NCBI GenBank assembly: GCA_937921525.1
Contig: CAKZUM010000586.1
Coordinates: 1-7,171 of the forward strand
Direction: 5' to 3'
DNA length: 7,171 nucleotides
Source of the DNA: an uncultured Saprospiraceae bacterium
GTDB lineage: Bacteria > Bacteroidota > Bacteroidia > Chitinophagales > Saprospiraceae
Shown here: piece by piece, positions 1 to 7,012 of the stretch
Layout: each line of letters starts with the position of its first letter
Numbering within the stretch: the first letter of the stretch is position 1
Program-made: the position numbers and the translations under genes
Notes under the pieces: generated by a model
Databases searched by the model: none
What the model was told of the DNA's origin: nothing
Seen by the model: only the letters and a program-made list of their open reading frames with translations

Positions 1-117
1 TTATTAAATAATACCAAAAAATAGACTATCTTTACTAATACCCTACGCAGGAAAAATCATTTTTTCTACTAGTGTAGTGTGAAGAGCCTCGATTTTTAAT
101 CACTAAGTCTACTAACA

Positions 118-1299
118 ATGGAAAGCCCAGCTATTCCTTCTAATGAGGTAGAGAGACTCGAGGCACTCTACCGATACCAGATCAGTACTCTTCCCGAAAA
201 AGCGTATAATGATATTATTCACCTAGCAGCCACTATCTTTAATGTACCTATCTCCCTCATCAGTTTAGTTGATGAAGATAAGTGTTGGTTCAAAGCTAAA
301 ATGGGGATAGATCACTCCCAGACATCTAGAAAATCTACCTATGCGGCTCACGCAATTAATCAGCCCTCCGAAGTAATGGTAATTGAAGATGTCTTAAAAG
401 ACGAACGTTTTTTCGACTCTCCATTAGCACTACAAGACCCTCCAGTACGCTTCTATGCAGGCACTCCGCTAGTAACACCAGATGGGTTTGCTATCGGTAC
501 TTTATGTATCATTGACAAAGTGCCACGAAACCTCTCTAAAGATCAAATCCAAACACTCCAAATACTGGCTAAACAAATAATTAATCAGCTTGAGTTGAAT
601 TTGAAAAAAGGGGAAGTAGACCGTCTGAGCGATAAACTCCAGTATGCCAATCAAGATTTAAAAAATTTTAGTCATGCAGTGGCACATGACCTCAGAGCAC
701 CTGTAAAAAATATAGAGGGATTGCTAGGCTTATTAAAAGGTGAGTATCAATTCGACAGTCTGGGCAATGAATTAATAAATGGATTAAAAACTGCTTCTGA
801 GCGGATGGATTCCGTTATAATGGATATATGGAATTTATCTAAAATCAATTTTACTACCTTACAAAACTGCTCTATCGATTTTAGTAAACTTTGTAATACG
901 GTCCTTAATAGTATTACTCCTAAAGGCAAATACTCTTTCCAAATACAAGAGGGTATGAGAGCTATGGGAGATCCAATGCTTTTGGCCACGCTTGTCGAAA
1001 ACCTACTCAGCAATGCAATCAAATCTAGTAGTCAAAAAGACAATCCTATTATAGTAATCGGTCAAAAAAATCAAGACAATCAAGTTGTTTACTTTATACA
1101 AGATAATGGTATTGGTCTAGCGAATGAGGAGATCGAATCAATATTTAAGCCTTTCCATAAGGTAGATACCACAAATAATTTAGAGGTAACAGGGGTAGGC
1201 TTGGCAGTTGTTAAAAAAGTAATTAACAGGCACGGAGGGAAAATTTGGGTGCAAAGCACTCCGAAAAAGGGGGCAACTTTTTACTTTACGCTTTCGTAA
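118..1299 (+). CDS. GAF domain sensor histidine kinase
   Basis: Predicted cytoplasmic sensor kinase of 393 residues with no signal peptide or membrane segment. An N-terminal GAF domain spans about residues 10-160 (for example NVPISLISLVDEDKCWFKA and the FAIGTLCIID strand). A short helical linker (about 160-182) leads to the HisKA dimerisation domain, whose H-box HDLRAP places the phosphoaccepting histidine at residue 190. The ATPase domain follows: N-box ENLLSNAIKSS (294-304), G1 box DNGIGL (329-334), F-box FKPF (343-346) and G2 box TGVGLAVVKK (358-367). It should autophosphorylate on H190 in response to a small ligand or redox cue sensed by GAF; the ligand cannot be read from the sequence. 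No receiver domain is fused and no response regulator is adjacent, so it is an orphan here and its partner is unknown. The ATG at 118 gives a GAF N-terminus of usual length. A weak TAnnTTTG-like box (TATCTTTA, 27-34) lies upstream without a convincing -33 partner. Confidence 0.93.
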   Translation: MESPAIPSNEVERLEALYRYQISTLPEKAYNDIIHLAATIFNVPISLISLVDEDKCWFKAKMGIDHSQTSRKSTYAAHAINQPSEVMVIEDVLKDERFFDSPLALQDPPVRFYAGTPLVTPDGFAIGTLCIIDKVPRNLSKDQIQTLQILAKQIINQLELNLKKGEVDRLSDKLQYANQDLKNFSHAVAHDLRAPVKNIEGLLGLLKGEYQFDSLGNELINGLKTASERMDSVIMDIWNLSKINFTTLQNCSIDFSKLCNTVLNSITPKGKYSFQIQEGMRAMGDPMLLATLVENLLSNAIKSSSQKDNPIIVIGQKNQDNQVVYFIQDNGIGLANEEIESIFKPFHKVDTTNNLEVTGVGLAVVKKVINRHGGKIWVQSTPKKGATFYFTLS

Positions 1300-1323
1300 A
1301 TATTAGCCATAATTCTGAATGGA

Positions 1324-1344
1324 CAGCTTGATAAAAATAAGCTG
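1324..1344. repeat. small hairpin after the kinase gene
   Basis: CAGCTT (1324-1329) and AAGCTG (1339-1344) form a 6-bp stem around a 9-nt AT-rich loop, 25 bases after the kinase stop codon. It is not followed by a T-run, so it is a weak terminator candidate. It may act together with the larger palindrome that begins at 1353. Confidence 0.4.
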
Positions 1345-1352
1345 ACAAAGCT

Positions 1353-1443
1353 AGGGTTGTATTTTACCACATAGGTACATAGGTCACATAGTAGGACGTA
1401 TGCTGTGTGACCTATGTACCTATGTGGTAAAATTGTCAACCCT
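1353..1443. repeat. Long near-perfect inverted repeat between convergent genes
   Basis: The left arm 1361-1391 and right arm 1403-1433 are 31 bases each and complementary at 30 positions. The one exception (1389/1405) is a T-G pair, which would still pair as U-G in plus-strand RNA. The central loop is 11 bases (1392-1402). After a short asymmetric bulge, a further 7 bp (AGGGTTG 1353-1359 with CAACCCT 1437-1443) closes the structure. Each arm contains two perfect tandem octamers, ACATAGGT at 1369-1376 and 1377-1384 and the complementary ACCTATGT at 1410-1417 and 1418-1425, plus a partial third. It lies between the 3' ends of the kinase gene and the cytochrome gene, so it could serve as a bidirectional terminator. 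The stem is much longer than a normal terminator and is flanked by TTTT/AAAA stretches inside the arms, which makes a dispersed palindromic repeat family equally plausible. Confidence 0.85.
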
Positions 1444-1563
1444 AAATTGGTATTATCCTTAAGTTGAAGCTGGATTTGTTTTTCGTCTCTCATATATTAT
1501 TTACCGAAGTAACATCACCTATTTTTAGGATGGCTCTGCCAAATAATATTCTTGATTTTCCAT

Positions 1564-2628
1564 CTACTCCACTTCCATATTCTCTATCCATTCACTCACT
1601 AAAGCAACCCCTTCTGTATGTACTAAACTCCTTCCCAATTCAGGCATCATAGCTCCGGGATTACTCGATCCCATTCTATATACCATGATGGATTCTTCTG
1701 GATTACCGGGAACAATGGAATACGTGTACCCTCCTGTACCCGCACCTGCGGAAACTGTCGCTTTATAAACTCCCACATTTAAGTCTAATGGTGCAGTAGC
1801 ATTTAAGTGTAGCCCAGATGTGTTAGCCGAACCAGTAGGGTTATGACAATGCGCACAATTAATATCCAAATAGGCCATCGTTCTTTCATGTAGCGTACCT
1901 GTCTCTTCTTGATCCCAAGTAGCTACTTTAGGGTGTACCTGACTAGCATCATAATCTTTTAAGTAACCAACGGCTGCCCATTTTTCTAATTGATTCATTT
2001 CGCCATCGGCATAGACAAAACTTTTATTTAGGTTCCGCACTTTTGGTCCGATAGGAATTTGTTGCTTCCCGTTTAAGTGACAACTCTTACACTGATTCTT
2101 ATTGGGAATAATATAATTGGTCGTTTGTGCCTGACCGCTTGTATTCACCCAGTTCACTTCTTTTATATCTCCAACTACCTCGTGGAAAGCCTCTGTTTGT
2201 TCTTCGTTCCAGATATATCCAATCGCCTCCCATTCCGTTCCTCGATTGACTAATAGACGGGTTTCCATAATACGTCTTCCTTTGGAAGCATCCGTCTCAT
2301 CATTTTCGTAATAAAAATTTTTAATCAAAACTGCCCCTGTTGGAAAGTCTAGCACACGGTCATTCGTATAGCTAGCACTCGTACCTTCGGGCATCCATAC
2401 AAACCTTGCCTTATGGGCATAATCAGAAAATAAAGGAGAATTTAAATCATAGGGAAGGACTCGTTCGCTTGGTTTTAAATCTGCTAAGTTTCCTTCAAAG
2501 AATTGATATTGAGATAATTTTTCGTATGGTTGGGCAGGGATGTTTATTTGTTGATTGCCAACCTTGCAATTGGTAATCAACAAAATAAATGCAAAGAGTG
2601 TGGTAGCTGTAATTAGCGTTTTCTTCAT
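1564..2628 (-). CDS. Diheme c-type cytochrome lipoprotein (SO2930/TIGR03806 type)
   Basis: Exported lipoprotein of 354 residues. The signal peptide ends in a lipobox-like LITNC, so C21 is the likely lipidated residue. Two CxxCH heme c motifs are visible: CKSCH at 180-184 and CAHCH at 258-262, with H184 and H262 as proximal ligands. Methionines in the GAMMPELG stretch (327-328) could be a distal ligand. The N-terminal half carries the conserved block LPYDLNSPLFSDYAHKARFV (58-77), which I recognise from the uncharacterised SO2930-like family. The role is presumably electron transfer at the cell envelope; the substrate is unknown. It follows the beta-helix lipoprotein gene after 62 bases on the same strand, the arrangement in which this family usually occurs, so the two are probably co-transcribed. 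The ATG is preceded by an A-rich stretch without a Shine-Dalgarno. The gene looks intact. Family assignment is from recall of motifs and pairing. Confidence 0.88.
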   Translation of the reverse strand: MKKTLITATTLFAFILLITNCKVGNQQINIPAQPYEKLSQYQFFEGNLADLKPSERVLPYDLNSPLFSDYAHKARFVWMPEGTSASYTNDRVLDFPTGAVLIKNFYYENDETDASKGRRIMETRLLVNRGTEWEAIGYIWNEEQTEAFHEVVGDIKEVNWVNTSGQAQTTNYIIPNKNQCKSCHLNGKQQIPIGPKVRNLNKSFVYADGEMNQLEKWAAVGYLKDYDASQVHPKVATWDQEETGTLHERTMAYLDINCAHCHNPTGSANTSGLHLNATAPLDLNVGVYKATVSAGAGTGGYTYSIVPGNPEESIMVYRMGSSNPGAMMPELGRSLVHTEGVALVSEWIENMEVE

Positions 2629-2690
2629 TTTTGATTTTAATATTGCACTTTTGAATTTGGGCTTTATACTATACTCTTGGTTCTAAAAAA

Positions 2691-3962
2691 TCATTTCGCT
2701 GCTAACCACTTATCGTGTTCCGTAGTATCAAAATCAGGTAATTCACAATCGAACTTTGCATAGTTCGTGTCCATATTTTTAAAAAAATCTTCTATTGTTT
2801 GTCCCTTATGTGCATTCAAATTAATGAAACGAATATTGTCGCCATTATTACGCATGCAATAGCTACTGGCATTACCATTTACATCTGGTAGGCCCGGTTT
2901 GAAAATACCATCAATTATAAAGTCCATCGCTTTTCCTTTTGACACAGCACTTATTAATTGTCCTGATTCAGTAGACATATCTGTATTACCATCTGCCCCC
3001 CTCTCGATAATATTATCATGGATGTGAATGTTAGTACAATAAGGATCAAATTCTTCAGACTTAAAAGGATTGCCCGTAATGAACCAACTATTGACCATGA
3101 CGCTGACCGTATTATGATTTTTAATCGTATTGTGGTGCATCTCAATATTCGAGTGCGACATTAAGTTCATTCCTGTTCCGGGAGGAAGGGTACTTACAAT
3201 CATTCCTTTAGGTGCGAAATTTTTACCATTATTTCCGTCCATCACATTGTTGTAGAACTTTATTTTATCCCCATTGGCTTGTGGTAAGTCAGGCATATCA
3301 AAGATCAACATACCAGCGGTATTATCTTTGGCTATATTGTTGTACACCTCTCCGTTTCTAGTGTTTTCAATTTCCAAACCAGCTACGTTATGATGTACAT
3401 AATTATCTCTTACCACCACATTTGTAGACTGGCCCACATAAATACCTGCATCCATCGCATAGGAGGCTTCGCACTTTTCCATTAAGACATTCGTACAACT
3501 GACAGGGTATAAACCATAGGCACCGTTGGTAGGCAATTGACCAGTAGTCCAAGTAGTTTCTAGATCACGAAATACTACGTTTTTACAAGCCTGCGTCTTA
3601 ATGGCATCTCCTTTAGAATCAGAAATTGTGAAGCCCTCTAAAGTAATACCATCTACATTTTTAATAAGCATTCCTTCGGCACCCTCTACCTGACCTTTAA
3701 AGGAGAGAATGGTTTTTCCTTTACCTGCGCCTTTGATGGTTATTCCAGGTATATCAATTAAGGAAATGGATCTTTTAAATTCAAACGTACCTGGTGGTAA
3801 TAAAATCTCTTCCCCTGCTTTTGCTTCAATTAGTCGTTTTTGAAAAGTCTTGACTAAATTATCTGCCTTTAATACAGGCGGCCCTTTTACTTCTGATTGG
3901 CAAGCAGAAATTAGTAGTAATACTACGGCAGATAATAATATGGAAAAATTTGAACGTTTCAT
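2691..3962 (-). CDS. Parallel beta-helix repeat lipoprotein (SO2929/TIGR03805 type)
   Basis: Exported lipoprotein of 423 residues with a signal peptide ending in lipobox LISAC (C21 lipidated). After a short linker comes a start typical of right-handed beta-helix proteins: EAKAGEEILLPPGTFEF (47-63), then IPGITIKGAGKGKTILSF (71-88). Successive coils follow through about residue 320, with recurring N-N-x and G-I/L turns (LEGFTISDSKGDAIK, DNYVHHNVAGLEIEN, NNIAKDNTAGMLI, MHHNTIKNHNTVSVMV, HIHDNIIERGADG). The fold is shared by polysaccharide lyases, carbohydrate epimerases and binding proteins. I see no lyase catalytic signature, so no enzyme activity is assigned. C-terminal residues 330-423 are less repetitive and contain three cysteines (369, 406 and the earlier 308 region). 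It sits upstream of the diheme cytochrome gene, with which this family characteristically pairs; the joint function of the pair is not known to me. Confidence 0.88.
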   Translation of the reverse strand: MKRSNFSILLSAVVLLLISACQSEVKGPPVLKADNLVKTFQKRLIEAKAGEEILLPPGTFEFKRSISLIDIPGITIKGAGKGKTILSFKGQVEGAEGMLIKNVDGITLEGFTISDSKGDAIKTQACKNVVFRDLETTWTTGQLPTNGAYGLYPVSCTNVLMEKCEASYAMDAGIYVGQSTNVVVRDNYVHHNVAGLEIENTRNGEVYNNIAKDNTAGMLIFDMPDLPQANGDKIKFYNNVMDGNNGKNFAPKGMIVSTLPPGTGMNLMSHSNIEMHHNTIKNHNTVSVMVNSWFITGNPFKSEEFDPYCTNIHIHDNIIERGADGNTDMSTESGQLISAVSKGKAMDFIIDGIFKPGLPDVNGNASSYCMRNNGDNIRFINLNAHKGQTIEDFFKNMDTNYAKFDCELPDFDTTEHDKWLAAK

Positions 3963-4029
3963 ATTTTTAATTTTGACTCAAAATAGGAAAAGGATGTAGT
4001 AAAATAAAATAAGTAGTCGTAAAATTTGT

Positions 4030-5436
4030 TCAAAAAGCCAAATCCCAAGAAAAAAACAAACCCCGTTCCCCTAAATGATTAAAGCTGTACTCAAATCGAA
4101 GTAAACGATTGTAGTAAAACAATATATCTACACCAACACCCCTACCCCATAACCATTGATTACTCAAGGTACTCTGCGCACCACTATAAGGCGCATTGAC
4201 ATACCCCACATCGTTATTTACTGTAAAATAAACACTCAATGGCATAAACCGAAATTGCTCCAAGAATACCCACTTTCCCCATTGAAAGTCTTTTTGAAAA
4301 AGTCTAAATCTAAAATGTGTTTTAAGTAAGGCCGCATCCAATCCATCCATCACATAGAACTCATAGCCTTTCAAAGCATTTGGACTATAGCCCACAAAAG
4401 AAGTATGGGTATAGGGTTGCTCGGAACGATTAAAAGTATAGCGACCTGTAATTTTAGAGCCAAAACTATGTATCTGCTTTTTACCTAGTGGAAAAAAACG
4501 GGCGTAAGAAACCACGGAAGAAAAGGCATTAATATCTTCATGCGAAAAACCAAATCCATCTTTTTGAACAGAAGCGGAAAATTGATCTCCTTTAATCGGA
4601 TATACTTTTACATCTCGGCGATCAATCGTAAAATTATATTGGAAGGTAAAGTGCTGTTGACTAGTTAATTCATTTAAAAAATAGGCAGGATTTAAAGCGG
4701 CTATTTCATCTCCGATTGTACTGGTACTATAAAATAATTTAGCAGTATGGTATTTAAAAAGACCGTCTCGGTAAGTACTACCCGCCCCTACTCTAAATCG
4801 TTGCAGCAAGACGGACTCCTCTTCATTCCCAAAGAATTTTAATCGACTGCCTTCCGTAATATAGGCAACTTGTTTTTGGTTAGAAAAATGAATATCTCCA
4901 AATACGCCTAAGTTTTCATTATCACCAAGCATGGGCAAATCATAAGCTAACTCCAATACTTTCAAAAAGCCTAACTGAGTAATTAGTCGAAGCCGATCTC
5001 TTCTGCCTGTCAAATTATGGTGAAAAAATCGCATCCCATAATTCACTCGCTCTAAGGATCTATTTTGTTCTGTCCACCAAATACTAAAATTTCTATCCGC
5101 TAGTTGAAATAAAACTAAAGGAAAGATATACCAGAATTCTCTTACTTTGACTGTAATGATTGCCTTACCCTCGTTTTGTTCTGCCCAAGTCAAAACGACC
5201 TCTGTAAACAAACCTGTATTCATCACCCATTCTTCATTCCTTTCTTTAGTAGCGATCCATTTGTCAAGGCTTAGAGTATCTCCTTCTTGGATATCTAGTT
5301 CTCTTAAAATAACTCTTTCTTTTGTCCGCTTGTTCCCCTCTATTTGGATGTCGGAAATAAGAAAAGATGGGGTTTGTAGAAAAGCATAGGTGGGGCTAAG
5401 AAAAAGAAAAAAGAAAAGGAGGAAGTGTTGATACAT
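4030..5436 (-). CDS. Single-POTRA Omp85/BamA-like outer membrane protein
   Basis: Protein of 468 residues with a Sec signal peptide (very hydrophobic 5-18, likely cleaved near residue 18-21). Residues about 25-100 form one POTRA domain: FLISDIQIEGNKRTKERVIL, the hallmark G-N-x-R/K-T start, then the GLFTEVVLTW and AIITVKVREFW strands. The rest (about 102-468) alternates polar and aromatic strands like a 16-strand Omp85 barrel and ends in WDLAF, with the C-terminal aromatic used for outer-membrane assembly. The conserved loop-6 motif appears as ALKGYEFYVMDG (354-365). The usual arginine of (V/I/L)RG(Y/F) is lysine 356 (codon AAA). True BamA has about five POTRA domains and some 800 residues, so this is a short paralogue, possibly for secretion or insertion of specific clients. 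It starts the three-gene minus-strand block, 67 bases before the beta-helix gene. A GACATTTG box 28-35 bases upstream resembles the phylum's -7 element but lacks a -33 box. Confidence 0.85.
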   Translation of the reverse strand: MYQHFLLFFFLFLSPTYAFLQTPSFLISDIQIEGNKRTKERVILRELDIQEGDTLSLDKWIATKERNEEWVMNTGLFTEVVLTWAEQNEGKAIITVKVREFWYIFPLVLFQLADRNFSIWWTEQNRSLERVNYGMRFFHHNLTGRRDRLRLITQLGFLKVLELAYDLPMLGDNENLGVFGDIHFSNQKQVAYITEGSRLKFFGNEEESVLLQRFRVGAGSTYRDGLFKYHTAKLFYSTSTIGDEIAALNPAYFLNELTSQQHFTFQYNFTIDRRDVKVYPIKGDQFSASVQKDGFGFSHEDINAFSSVVSYARFFPLGKKQIHSFGSKITGRYTFNRSEQPYTHTSFVGYSPNALKGYEFYVMDGLDAALLKTHFRFRLFQKDFQWGKWVFLEQFRFMPLSVYFTVNNDVGYVNAPYSGAQSTLSNQWLWGRGVGVDILFYYNRLLRFEYSFNHLGERGLFFSWDLAF

Positions 5437-5537
5437 TTTTGAGTTTTATTATTATTATTGTAGCAAATGTCTTAAACCATTTATATATTGACTTTGAAGC
5501 TTTATAAATAACCGTGATCTCCGAAATTTGCAAGCTT
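5437..5537. promoter_or_regulatory. Divergent intergenic region for Omp85 and DUF3095 genes
   Basis: About 100 bases separate the two divergent starts and must hold both promoters. It is very AT-rich and contains an (ATT)n tract next to the Omp85 start. AAGCTT occurs twice, at 5497-5502 and 5532-5537, within similar contexts (TTGAAGCTTTATAAATAA and TTGCAAGCTTATGAATAA). The second copy directly abuts the preferred DUF3095 ATG, and the two copies could pair in mRNA and affect initiation. No full TAnnTTTG/TTTG promoter pair is visible on either strand, so exact promoters are not assigned. Confidence 0.4.
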
Positions 5538-6698
5538 ATGAATAATGCACACTTTTACACAAACCTACCCATTCAGACTCAAACTATCAATAATGTTTTA
5601 GTTCAACCAGAAGCTTTTCAGCAAATTCCGTCAAATTGGTCTGTAATTGTTACGGATATTAAAGGTTCTACTGAGGCCGTACAAGATGGGCTTTCAGAAT
5701 TGGTCAATATGATAGCAACGGGTAGCATCATTGCTGCTTTAAATATAGCTGCAAAAGTTAAAATTGACTTTCCATTTTTCTTTGGTGGTGACGGAGCTAC
5801 CTTAATCGTACCACCCACATTATTGACGGAAATCATGGACGCATTAGTATTGCATCAAAATAATGTCAAGGAGGAATTTAATATTGATTTAAGAGTAGGT
5901 TGTCTATCGGTTTCTGATGTATATAAAGCCGATACTCATATAAATATAGCCAAGGTCTCTATTAACGCACTTTATTCCATTCCAATAGTTTTAGGCAATG
6001 GGCTACAGTATGCCGAAAAAATAATAAAATCTAAAGTAATTAATATTCCCGATTTAAATAACAGCAATTTAGAGTTAAATTTAGAAGGCATGGAATGTAG
6101 ATGGAAAAAAATTCTACCACCTACTAATGCAGATGAAGTTGTTTGTTTAATAATACATATTAAAAAAGAATCCGAACAAGCTACCTATTTTAAAGAAGTG
6201 CTAGATAAAGCCGATACTATTTATGGCGCGTATCAAAAAAGAAATCCTATCTCTTTACCAAGATTAAGAATGGATGCAGGTTTACAAAAGATTAAAATGG
6301 AATTAAAAATGCGTAAACCCAACTTCCGCTTTATCGAATGGATGAAAAATTGGGTACTTATGATAGGCGGAAAATATTTGTACTTGCCTAGCAAGAGTGG
6401 AAAAAAGTTTTTAAATGAATTAATAAAGTTAGCGGACATTTTTGTTTTAGATGGAAAAATGAGCATGGTCATTTCTGGTAAAATAGCACAAAGAAAACAA
6501 CTCCTTAAATATTTAGATGAAATGGAAACAGACGGAAAAATTCTTTATGGTGTTCATGTGAGTCAAGAAAGTATTATTTCTTGTTATGTTCGAAATAGAG
6601 CAGCGAATCATATTCATTTTATTGATGGTGGAAATGGTGGTTATACAAAAGCTGCTGTTTTATTAAAAAAGAAAATCAAAGCAACGGCTCTCAGTTAA
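5538..6698 (+). CDS. DUF3095 protein with class III nucleotidyl-cyclase-like core
   Basis: Cytoplasmic protein of 386 residues from the ATG at 5538; I recognise it as DUF3095. The N-terminal half has two conserved acidic motifs, VTDIKGST (D40) and FFGGDGATL (D85), 45 residues apart. These match the order and spacing of the two metal-binding aspartates in class III adenylyl/guanylyl cyclases (DIxGFT and GDxxMA). The segment GNGLQYAEKIIK (153-164) sits where cyclases carry the GxxVNxAAR helix, but the asparagine and arginine expected there for transition-state binding are not obvious, so activity is uncertain. Residues about 210-386 form the family-specific C-terminal part with a conserved HIHFIDGGNGGYTKAA segment (358-372). 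A GTG at 5514 would add eight residues, but family members start near the HFYTNLP segment, so the ATG is preferred. The gene is divergent from the Omp85 gene and appears more AT-rich than its neighbours by eye. Confidence 0.85.
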   Translation: MNNAHFYTNLPIQTQTINNVLVQPEAFQQIPSNWSVIVTDIKGSTEAVQDGLSELVNMIATGSIIAALNIAAKVKIDFPFFFGGDGATLIVPPTLLTEIMDALVLHQNNVKEEFNIDLRVGCLSVSDVYKADTHINIAKVSINALYSIPIVLGNGLQYAEKIIKSKVINIPDLNNSNLELNLEGMECRWKKILPPTNADEVVCLIIHIKKESEQATYFKEVLDKADTIYGAYQKRNPISLPRLRMDAGLQKIKMELKMRKPNFRFIEWMKNWVLMIGGKYLYLPSKSGKKFLNELIKLADIFVLDGKMSMVISGKIAQRKQLLKYLDEMETDGKILYGVHVSQESIISCYVRNRAANHIHFIDGGNGGYTKAAVLLKKKIKATALS

Positions 6699-6716
6699 TT
6701 AACATTTTTTCTAAAA

Positions 6717-6747
6717 TTGATCGGATCACTTGCAATGGTCCGATCAA
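6717..6747. repeat. 31-bp palindrome after the DUF3095 gene
   Basis: TTGATCGGATCA (6717-6728) pairs with TGGTCCGATCAA (6736-6747): 12 bp, with one T-G pair, around a 7-base loop CTTGCAA. It begins 18 bases after the DUF3095 stop codon and may act as a terminator, although no T-run follows it. Its halves resemble the ends of the element next to it. ATCGGATCACTTGCA (6720-6734) matches the inward-read right end (complement of 7118-7132) at 14 of 15 positions, and ATCGGACCA, read inward from the other side, matches the left end at 6760-6768. Confidence 0.8.
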
Positions 6748-6758
6748 GCTGCACGTTT

Positions 6759-6828
6759 CATCGGACCACTAGAAGTGGAATGTCGTCAACTTAAGGAACT
6801 AGATGTCTAAATACGCATAATTCAACGC
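6759..6828 (+). repeat. Left inverted repeat of the element
   Basis: The outer 37 bases begin CATCGGACCACT and end in GTCGTCAACTTAAG. The inner exact block CATAATTCAACGC closes the arm. The 20 bases between the two blocks are only loosely similar to the right arm. A local 5-bp hairpin, CCACT/AGTGG, occurs at 6766-6778. Confidence 0.75.
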
Positions 6829-6925
6829 AGATTTAAATGATTTTATAGGTCGCCTGTATTAGATGTGTTCCCTAGGTCAAGAGCGTGACATACCTGTATG
6901 GTGACTTTCAACTGTCAACATCCTT

Positions 6926-6970
6926 CACGACCTACAAAAATCCATATAGCTACGAAGTAGCTCCGTATTG
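6926..6970 (+). repeat. Direct repeat unit, copy 1, with hairpin
   Basis: Starts with CACGACCTACAAA (6926-6938) and contains TAGCTACGAAGTAGCTCCG (6947-6965); both are identical in copy 2. AGCTAC/GTAGCT (6948-6953 and 6957-6962) forms a 6-bp stem with a GAA loop. A GTCAAC hexamer precedes the unit at 6914-6919, as one does before copy 2. Confidence 0.8.
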
Positions 6971-7012
6971 GAGTAGGACATAATTAGTAATAAAAAAGTC
7001 AACGCCTAGATA

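Noticed and set aside
51..66. Terminator-like GAAAAA/TTTTTC hairpin upstream of the kinase gene
   Set aside because: The stem is almost entirely A-T, and no upstream gene end is visible in the window to be terminated.
1281..1652. Short open frames on both strands in the kinase-cytochrome intergenic region
   Set aside because: The minus-strand frame runs through the palindrome and the plus-strand one overlaps the cytochrome gene antisense. Neither encodes a recognisable protein; the compositions look like read-through of repeat and antisense DNA.
5464..5495. Promoter for the Omp85 gene based on GACATTTG (minus strand)
   Set aside because: It matches the TAnnTTTG box at all but one fixed position, but there is no TTG or TTTG at the expected upstream distance, so it is mentioned only in the gene entry.
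5488..5508. Sigma-70 style promoter TTGACT...TATAAA for the DUF3095 gene
   Set aside because: The spacing between the two boxes is only 9 bases, far short of the usual 17.
5514..5537. GTG at 5514 as the start of the DUF3095 protein
   Set aside because: It adds eight residues (MISEICKL) before the family's usual N-terminus, and the ATG at 5538 gives the expected HFYxNLP beginning.
6869..6940. Transposase remnant or small protein inside the repeat element
   Set aside because: Short frames such as the one beginning MCSLGQERDIPV end after about a dozen codons, and the opposite strand is equally interrupted. No transposase motif is visible.
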